Assembly: GCA_003013855.2 (NCBI GenBank)
Contig: ML058448.1
Location: 868,001-932,000 of the forward strand
Source: Liriodendron chinense
Lineage: Eukaryota; Streptophyta; Magnoliopsida; Magnoliales; Magnoliaceae
Length of the DNA stretch: 64,000 bases
Reading direction: 5' to 3'
Shown here piece after piece: positions 58,206 through 64,000 of the stretch. Under the pieces are notes generated by a model, which saw only the letters and a program-made list of their open reading frames with translations, was not told the origin of the DNA and searched no databases. Each line of letters starts with the position of its first letter. Position 1 is the stretch's first letter. Made by a program: the position numbers and the translations under genes.

Positions 58206-61200
58206 CCAACCCTTTATCACATTTCGGTCTCGGACAACTGATAAACTGGTCAAAGGCACCACAGCTTGTCGTGGGGGCTTATCTTTTGTGCCAATATGTG
58301 GAGCACATCCGTATCACGTAGGCATGCAGTAGGCTGTATCACAAAGGTCACTCATCTCGAAAATGAGGATGATGTACTCATCAGATGGGTCACACTTGTG
58401 TGTTGGATCAGGCCAGTGGTTGTCCATTTATCCAACGGATGTGGCCCACCTGCTGGGCGTATCAGGATGGTATTTCTGTTATGGCAGCAACATCATGGGC
58501 CTGCTGGCTGCATGCCACGGATGTCTTACACAAGCAGAGAACAAAGAACTGCCGTCATTTACTGATCTCCTACGTGCACAGAATAGATGAGGCAGGGATA
58601 ACAGCACAGTGGGTGAGGCCCTACTGTGGGGCGTGTTGTATATCCAAGACGTCCACCCATTTTTTTCAGCCCATTTTAGGGCATGGTACCAAAAATGAAA
58701 AGATTCAAATCTCAGGTGGACCAAACCATAGGAAAATGACGCCCAGTAGTAAAAGCTTCATGCAGCCCATTGTAATGTTTATTTGCCATCTAACCCATTG
58801 ATAAGGTAACAAGGACCTGATGAAGGGAAACAAATAGAAGTTTGATCCAAAGCTTCTGTTGCACCCAAGAAGTTTTCAATAGTGGGCATTCAAACACTAC
58901 TGTTTCCTACATAAATAGTGGGGGCCCACACATTACCGTCTTTCAGTGTAGTGTTGATGTCATCAGGTTCTCTGAGCTCCACCACGCTGCATGTGTTATA
59001 TCCATACCATCCATTCATTTTGTGAGACAATTTCATTGCATGAGCCCAAACATAATGATAATGAGATCGGAAGCTCAAGTGCACTACAGCACAAAAGTAA
59101 CGTGGATAATGCCTGCCCACTGTTGAAACCTTCTTAGGGCTTACCATGATTTTATTTGCCATCCAACTTGTTCATAAGGTCACATTATCAGCTTGATCCA
59201 AAACTTCTATGACTCTTATGAAGTTTTCAATGGTAGGCATTCCAGGGCTTTCTACAGTGTAGTTTTATTTTATCTCATGCATTAAAATGATATGGCAAGA
59301 TGGATATATGAGCAGATATAAAACATACATCATGGTCGGATTCACGGAACTTTGTGTGTCGTACTCCATGTAATCCTCTCCCTGTCTAGTAGCAACATCG
59401 CTGCTGTCAATGTGAATATGCAATCATCATAGGCCCTAGGAAGTTTTTAATGTTAGGGTTTTCAATCACCATTGTTTCCAATGGTGTGGCCTATCTAAGA
59501 CTTGGATTTGCTTAATTTTTTGGACCACATCCTAAAATGAGCTGCAAAAACAGATGAACGGTGTGATGCACAGAATATCATCAAGGTGGACCCCACAGTA
59601 AGGTTAACACCCACTAATGTGTTACCCGGGTAACACATGATCGGCTCCCATCGCCATGATATTCGGTTGGAAGCCGATTGCATGGTGTCCCGACCATTGA
59701 CATCATCAAATTATGTGGGCCTATTATGATGTATGTATTATATCCAAACGGTCCATCCATTTTGAGAGATCATTTTAGGTAATGAACTCAAAAATTAGGC
59801 AAACTTCAAGTGGCCCACACCACAGAAAACAATGGAGATTGAACACCTACCTTGAAAACTTCTTAGGACAGAAGTTTTAGATGAAGCTGATATTTGTGGT
59901 TTCCCTCCATCTTGGTCTGTGTGACCTTATGAACAGTTTGGATGGCAATTAAGCATCATGGTAGGCCTTAGTAAGGTTTTAACAGTGAGCATCACTGTTT
60001 TCTATGGTGTGGTCCACTTGAGGTTTGGATGTGCCTCATTTCGGGTTCATGCCCTAAACAAATATCACAAAATGGATGAACAGGTGAATATAAGGCATAT
60101 ATCAGGGTGGGGCCACAGAACTGGGGACGTCAAAACACCATGGAGGTCGTTGGTGTGTGGTGCACCATGCAATCGGCTTTGGGAGCAGATTAGGTGAGAC
60201 CGTGGCCTCACGCAAGATGGTGTGGCCAGTTGGACCCACCTTGATGTGTGTATTATGTACCCACCATGTTTATTCATTTTTCCATATCATTTTAGGGTAT
60301 TATCCAAAAAATGAAGAAGATCCAATTATCACGTGGACTATACCATAAGAAATAGTAGTGATTGGCGGCCCACTGTTCAAAACTTCTTAGGGTGCATCTT
60401 AATGTTTCCGTAGTGTTTATTTACTCTCCAATCTGTTGATAAGGTCACATAAGCATGGATGAAGGAAAAAAAAATTTTATCAACTTGATCCAAAACTTTT
60501 GCGTCCTGTTAATGATCAATCAACACTGTTTCCTATGGTATGGTCCACCTGATAATTAGATCTGTTTTATTATAGTATAATGTCATTAAATGATCTTGGA
60601 AAAACAGATGGACTGCGTGGATACATGATACATACATCATTGTAGGCCCATGGCAAGTGCCGCACATCTTAGGTGAGTCCCGGATCTCACCTAATCCACT
60701 CTCATCGGCTTCCAATTCGAAAAAGAAAAAGCAAAAAGGAAAGTAAAAAAGAACAAAACAACTGAGTTAAAAATAGGGCTGGTCATGAGCCGAGTTAGCT
60801 CCAGAAACTCGATCGACTCGACTTGAAAAAGCTTGCCTCGGCTCGACTCGACTCAACTCAGAAGAACAATGCAAGCCAAGCTTCATTTAATAGCTTGAGT
60901 AAAAAAAATCGAGTCAAGTTCAACTATTGGGTCACTTGACTCGACTCGACTCGATTCAAGCTCGACTCTGCTCGTGATCGAGCTCGACTCGTTTCATATA
61001 GATATTTGTTATTAAAAAAAAAAAAAAAAAACCCTAATCTTCTTATTTCTTGGTTCTCTCTCTCCCCTCCCCCACACACACATTGGGGTCAAGCTTAGGA
61101 CATATAAAACCCTCACACGTTGGGGGGTTTCTTAATCCTACTATTTTGTTCAGGTAATAACATTCCTTGTTGAGCATATCTGATGGATTAGGGTAATTTC

Positions 61201-62619
61201 AAATACAAAACATGGTGAGCACACAGTGGTTGTGTGTTTTACACGCTACACAAACACAGGTGCTACGGTGAGACCACACACCATACATATCTATAAACAG
61301 GGGCTATGGTTAGACCAAACACCATATGCATCTATTGATTGCAATTTTATGAGGGAGGCATGGTGCATATGATCCATGAATCAACTGGGCTTCATCATGA
61401 AGATGGTCCACACAATAATTAGGGTAGTCCATTCACGTGGTGAGCTATGCACGTACTGTGTTAATTATGGTTCATAGAATATTACTGGTAGTCTGCATTC
61501 AATGCATGTGTGACTTGGCCAAAGAAAAAAATGATCAGAGCTAGGTCATTTTAATGGTGGGTTCCCACCTGTAGAAATGCTATTATCCCCTAATATATGT
61601 GTGGCTTCTCGAGCTTAATGTTGTTGACTTTTAATTTGTATTTTGTAGTAAAAAATATAATAAATTGAGATGGGAGCAAGCTCGACTCAACTCGAGGTAA
61701 GCTGGCCTCGACTCGATCCACTAGCTCGCCTCGAAAGTTTTAGGAAACAAGGCAAGCTCCAATGGTAAGCCTGAGGGTGAGCTCGAGCTCGAGCTCGAAC
61801 TCGAGGAGAGCACAGACAAGTCAAGCCAAGCTTGGCCCACCTCGACTCGACTCGGCTCGATGTACAGCCCTAGTTAAAAGGAGAATCACGAGCTGAGTTT
61901 TGAAATTTCTTTTAGAAAAAATGAAAAAGAAAAAGAGAAGTTACCTGATGGATTGGGCCGGCAGAGAGAAGGCAACAGATCTTTGAACCATCGCAGCTGA
62001 ATTCCCAAAGAGTTGTTTGTCAAATCGTTACGAATACCTCTCTCTTGGAAGAAGGCAGCATCGAGTACCGTAGCTCCTCCAACCGCAAAATTCACCCCTT
62101 GATGGAAATCTCTTTCGCTGGAATCCCCAAGATAGGGAGGCAGATATGGAAGTCCGAGTTCTTGAGCTGTTCTACCATGTCATAGAACAAGACCGGATGA
62201 AAGAGATACATATAAATGCATGTATAATTCAACTTTCTATCACAAATACTGAGGACCCATGATTCCTCACCATTGGATTTAAGAGATTTTACCCTGAAAA
62301 TGTTATAATCTCTTACATCAAAAGGTGTTGGAATCACAATTAAGATCTCTTAGATCATACCGATGAAGTCGACGATCAGGCGTCCATCAGAGAACCGACC
62401 GGTGGGACGATGGAAATATGTCTCTCCATATGGGAATTGGCTCACGTACTGGGCATTATTCGATTCACGGACTGAGTTGCCAGTGTCGGCAAGTGAATCG
62501 CCGAAGCAGAAGATGGAAGTGTAGCAATCTAGTACTGAATCACCAGTAGAAAATGTGAGGAAAACCGTCATAATAACGTGAATGAGCCTGAACATGGTAG
62601 GAGAATAGATGGAAGCCAT
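53568..62619 (-). CDS. GDSL esterase/lipase, copy B (five exons)
   Basis: Exons, in order: 62619-62361, 62166-61945, 56474-56326, 55556-55280, 53824-53568 (259, 222, 149, 277, 257 nt). All introns are GT-AG, phases close, 387 aa. A signal peptide is likely (1-28). Block [11 protein letters not shown] (Ser42) is canonical, block [11 protein letters not shown], block [13 protein letters not shown] (Asn179), block [12 protein letters not shown] (Asp345, His348); the catalytic set is complete. It is the closer match to the family consensus of the two copies. Introns are 194, 5470, 769 and 1455 bp. Same phase pattern and same strand as copy A, about 13 kb apart centre to centre, so a tandem duplication. 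Likely secreted ester hydrolase; substrate unknown. The start ATG leads straight into the hydrophobic signal segment and aligns with copy A. Confidence 0.92.
54075..54745. other. ~670-bp insertion in intron 4 of GDSL copy B
   Basis: Copy A reads directly from TTGCACCCCCTAGATAT into the ACCTACCCAACC region (41095-41150). Copy B instead has about 670 bp between the matching points near 54060 and 54750. No transposon ends were identified, so it may be a deletion in copy A instead. Confidence 0.45.
57295..57775. mobile_element. Foldback MITE with GAGGTCGA-type ends
   Basis: GAGGTCGAGCTGTGTGGGCC (57318-57337) and its inverse GGGCCCACATAGCTCGACCTC (57755-57774) bound a copy related to the one at 11570. 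A (TA)n tract precedes it at 57271-57288. Confidence 0.65.
57846..58122. mobile_element. Foldback MITE with GGAATGCTCAC ends
   Basis: Left arm GGAATGCTCACTAGTGCATG and TCTCACAAGAACATGTGAGC, right arm GTTCTCGTGAGAATTCC. Internal halves CCCAAGACCTAACATTC and CTTGTGGCCTTGGG mirror as in the copy at 34163. The right end runs into a (CT)n tract. Confidence 0.6.
58123..58202. repeat. Compound (CT)n(AT)n microsatellite, 80 bp
   Basis: About 16 CT units followed by about 24 AT units; it can form cruciform or slipped structures. Confidence 0.95.
58600..60130. repeat. Series of GGGCCCACC MITE pieces
   Basis: At least three partial copies can be traced by repeated family phrases (CATCCAAC-TGTTCATAAGGTCAC, TTGATCCAAA-CTTCT, AAGTTTTCAATGGTAGGCAT). 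A short TAACACCCACTAATGTGTTA and GGGTAACAC palindrome sits at 59605-59636. Individual ends were not resolved. Confidence 0.6.
60181..60703. mobile_element. Foldback MITE, Mutator-like, 523 bp
   Basis: Inverted ends GGGAGCAGATTAGGTGAG (60181) and CTCACCTAATCCACTCTC (60686-60703). Flanks ATCGGCTTT (60172-60180) and ATCGGCTTC (60704-60712) are a 9-bp duplication with one mismatch. Third copy in this window with a clear 9-10-bp duplication. Confidence 0.87.
60774..61872. mobile_element. hAT non-autonomous element, 1099 bp
   Basis: Ends TAGGGCTGGTCATGAGC (60774) and TGTACAGCCCTA (61861-61872) with flanks GTTAAAAA (60766-60773) and GTTAAAAG (61873-61880), an 8-bp duplication with one mismatch. The subterminal zones are arrays of CTCGACTCGA-type units (60800-60990 and 61675-61860). 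The middle has no recognised domain. It lies ~70 bp from exon 2 of GDSL copy B. The matching place in copy A (46590-46640) lacks it. Confidence 0.88.
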
Positions 62620-63435
62620 TTGAGAGGGCAGAAATGGTATCTAGCTAGATCGGGTGAGACAAGATTGAGAGAGTGCACATTCTGGAGAGATCTCTATCGT
62701 GTAAGTAAGAGGATGTGTTTGGTAAACATTATGACTTTCTCACCGACATCTTATGAAGAAAAATGGCATTAAAGAATTTGTTTGGATGGAGACAGGAATG
62801 AATAAAAAAAGCTACAAATATCAATCACGATCTTGCATTTTATGGGACGCTTCATCGGTGGCTCAGGACCTCTAATAATTATTTTGATCAAATGAGCTTG
62901 GTCATTGGTAATAAAAATGGATGGTCCAAATCATGGATCTAGAATGCCATCTTCTAGCTAGAACGTCCCACCTCTGCTTCTTGAAAACTCTTGATAATCG
63001 TTTTGATTTGATGATCCTATCTACTGTATTAAATGACCACCAATTGGACGGTCCAGATAATAGATGTAGACCATCCATAAGGTCACCCCAACTGACTCTA
63101 CATACCTCTACACAATTAGTTTTATCTAATGATAATGATCAACATTTAATGGCCAACAAAGTGAATGGTCCAAACCCATTTATGATGAAAAGGTTTTATA
63201 TATCATGGACTGAACTGCCCACATTGTCGACCCCATGAATATAGGCCCTCATTACTCTGATGAATCACTATGATATGATGATCTTGGCCATTTGATCGGT
63301 GGCCCCTTTGATGGATGATCAAATAGTTTATGAACAAAAATCACCTGATCGGGTATCTAATTGTCGATCTTATAAAACCCACCTCTAATTCCCCATTCCT
63401 CCCCTTTTATTTTTCTCAATATGGGGTTATATATT
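62620..63435. other. Upstream region of GDSL copy B
   Basis: Homology with copy A stops within about 20 bp upstream of the start codon; the tandem array seen there is absent here. No clear TATA box or other element is recognised. 62880-63330 is intergenic sequence without features. Confidence 0.45.
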
Positions 63436-63439
63436 ATTA

Positions 63440-64000
63440 TTATTATTATTGTCGTTGTTGTCGTCGTCATCGTCGTTCCCGAGCTCGCCCCTCGGCAAAT
63501 GGCCGACCACGTACGAGGGCGACTGAATAATGGAGGGCGACTGCACCTCCAAACAAGCTGAGGCGACCGTCTAGAATCAGTCTCCAAGCTAGGGCGCATA
63601 GCTTCGGTATCCGACCCCTCGGTCCGACCTGACCAGACCAGACCAACTGTCGGAATGCGACAAGATGAAAGGAGCAAACATGTGTCCCACCCAGTCTCTC
63701 TAAACGCAACACATGGCAAGTGTCAGGCACAAAGCCTACACCCACGTCCAATGATTAAGGCATGCTTAGTGTGTCAGGTAGGCCTACCAACTACTAGAGC
63801 CGTCCCATGCTACCATGATTGGAAAGTTGCGAGCTGGCATGTCTGGATGGACTTGTCAGAACAAGACGTCAGCTACCCTCTATAAATACCCCCATCACTA
63901 GAGGCCAAGGTATGCAAACAAACCAACTCTCATCCAACTACTATCTGACCTGAGATCCGATCTGACTTAGGCATTGGAAGGTCCTTGCCGCACCGCAGCT
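63440..64000 (+). mobile_element. Probable Ty3/gypsy LTR, truncated by the window end
   Basis: After a (TTA)n/(GTC)n simple repeat (63436-63475) the GC content rises. A TATA box CTCTATAAATACCCC (63879-63893) is followed after ~60 bp by the phrase CTGACTTAGGCATTGGAAGG (63964-63983). A very similar phrase (TTAGGCATCGGAGGGTC) is common in the R-U5 part of plant gypsy LTRs. The true LTR start was not fixed and the rest is outside the window. Confidence 0.6.

Larger units (their letters stand above)
56475..61944 (-). other. Intron 2 of GDSL copy B, 5.5 kb
   Basis: Mostly transposable-element DNA: foldback MITEs at 57295-57775 and 57846-58122, a (CT)n/(TA)n microsatellite at 58123-58202, a segment paralogous to copy A (58225-58590), a run of GGGCCCACC MITE pieces (58600-60130), a Mutator-like MITE (60181-60703) and a hAT element (60774-61872). 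No coding exon is supported. Confidence 0.75.

Overview
This window is nuclear DNA of a flowering plant. It has spliced genes with GT-AG introns, Ty1/copia and Ty3-type LTR elements, hAT and Mutator-like MITEs and long microsatellites. The dominant dispersed repeat contains a GGGCCCACCGTGATGT-like core followed by a CCATCCATTT-like stretch, a type I associate from memory with magnoliid genomes. The magnoliid placement is a tentative inference; no strong taxonomic marker is present.

Only three protein genes look intact. (1) A two-exon plus-strand class-3 lipase / phospholipase A1-II gene (13692-14294 joined to 17907-18608, 434 aa). (2) A five-exon minus-strand GDSL esterase/lipase, copy A (47348 down to 40604, 387 aa). 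(3) Its tandem paralog, copy B (62619 down to 53568, 387 aa). I assembled the exons by hand. All splice sites are GT-AG and all phases close. A broken fragment of the phospholipase second exon lies between the two GDSL genes at 52092-52490.

Layout: 1-8658 is a decayed minus-strand Ty1/copia element entering from the left edge, with its 372-bp 5' LTR at 8287-8658 and a 2.63-kb solo LTR inserted in its leader. 8659-13690 is intergenic, full of foldback MITEs and a duplicated spacer. 13692-18608 is the lipase gene with a 3.6-kb MITE-filled intron. 19916-23337 and 23581-24900 are solo LTRs inserted in MITEs. 24987-31424 looks like a decayed CACTA-like element carrying pieces that read like a PPR gene and a WD-repeat gene. 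32.6-37.2 kb is a nest of a hAT MITE, a Mutator-like MITE, a TRIM element and LTR-in-LTR solo LTRs. 38.84-39.94 kb is a minisatellite. 40.6-47.6 kb is GDSL copy A and 53.5-62.6 kb is copy B. The last ~550 bp is a truncated LTR of Ty3/gypsy type.

Many elements can be delimited to the base from target-site duplications (TSDs): 5 bp for LTRs, 8 bp for hAT, 9-10 bp for the foldback family, which places that family in the Mutator superfamily. The GDSL duplication gives relative timing: hAT elements in the introns of one copy have empty or near-empty sites in the other. Identifications rest on reading by eye; no alignment or database search was run.
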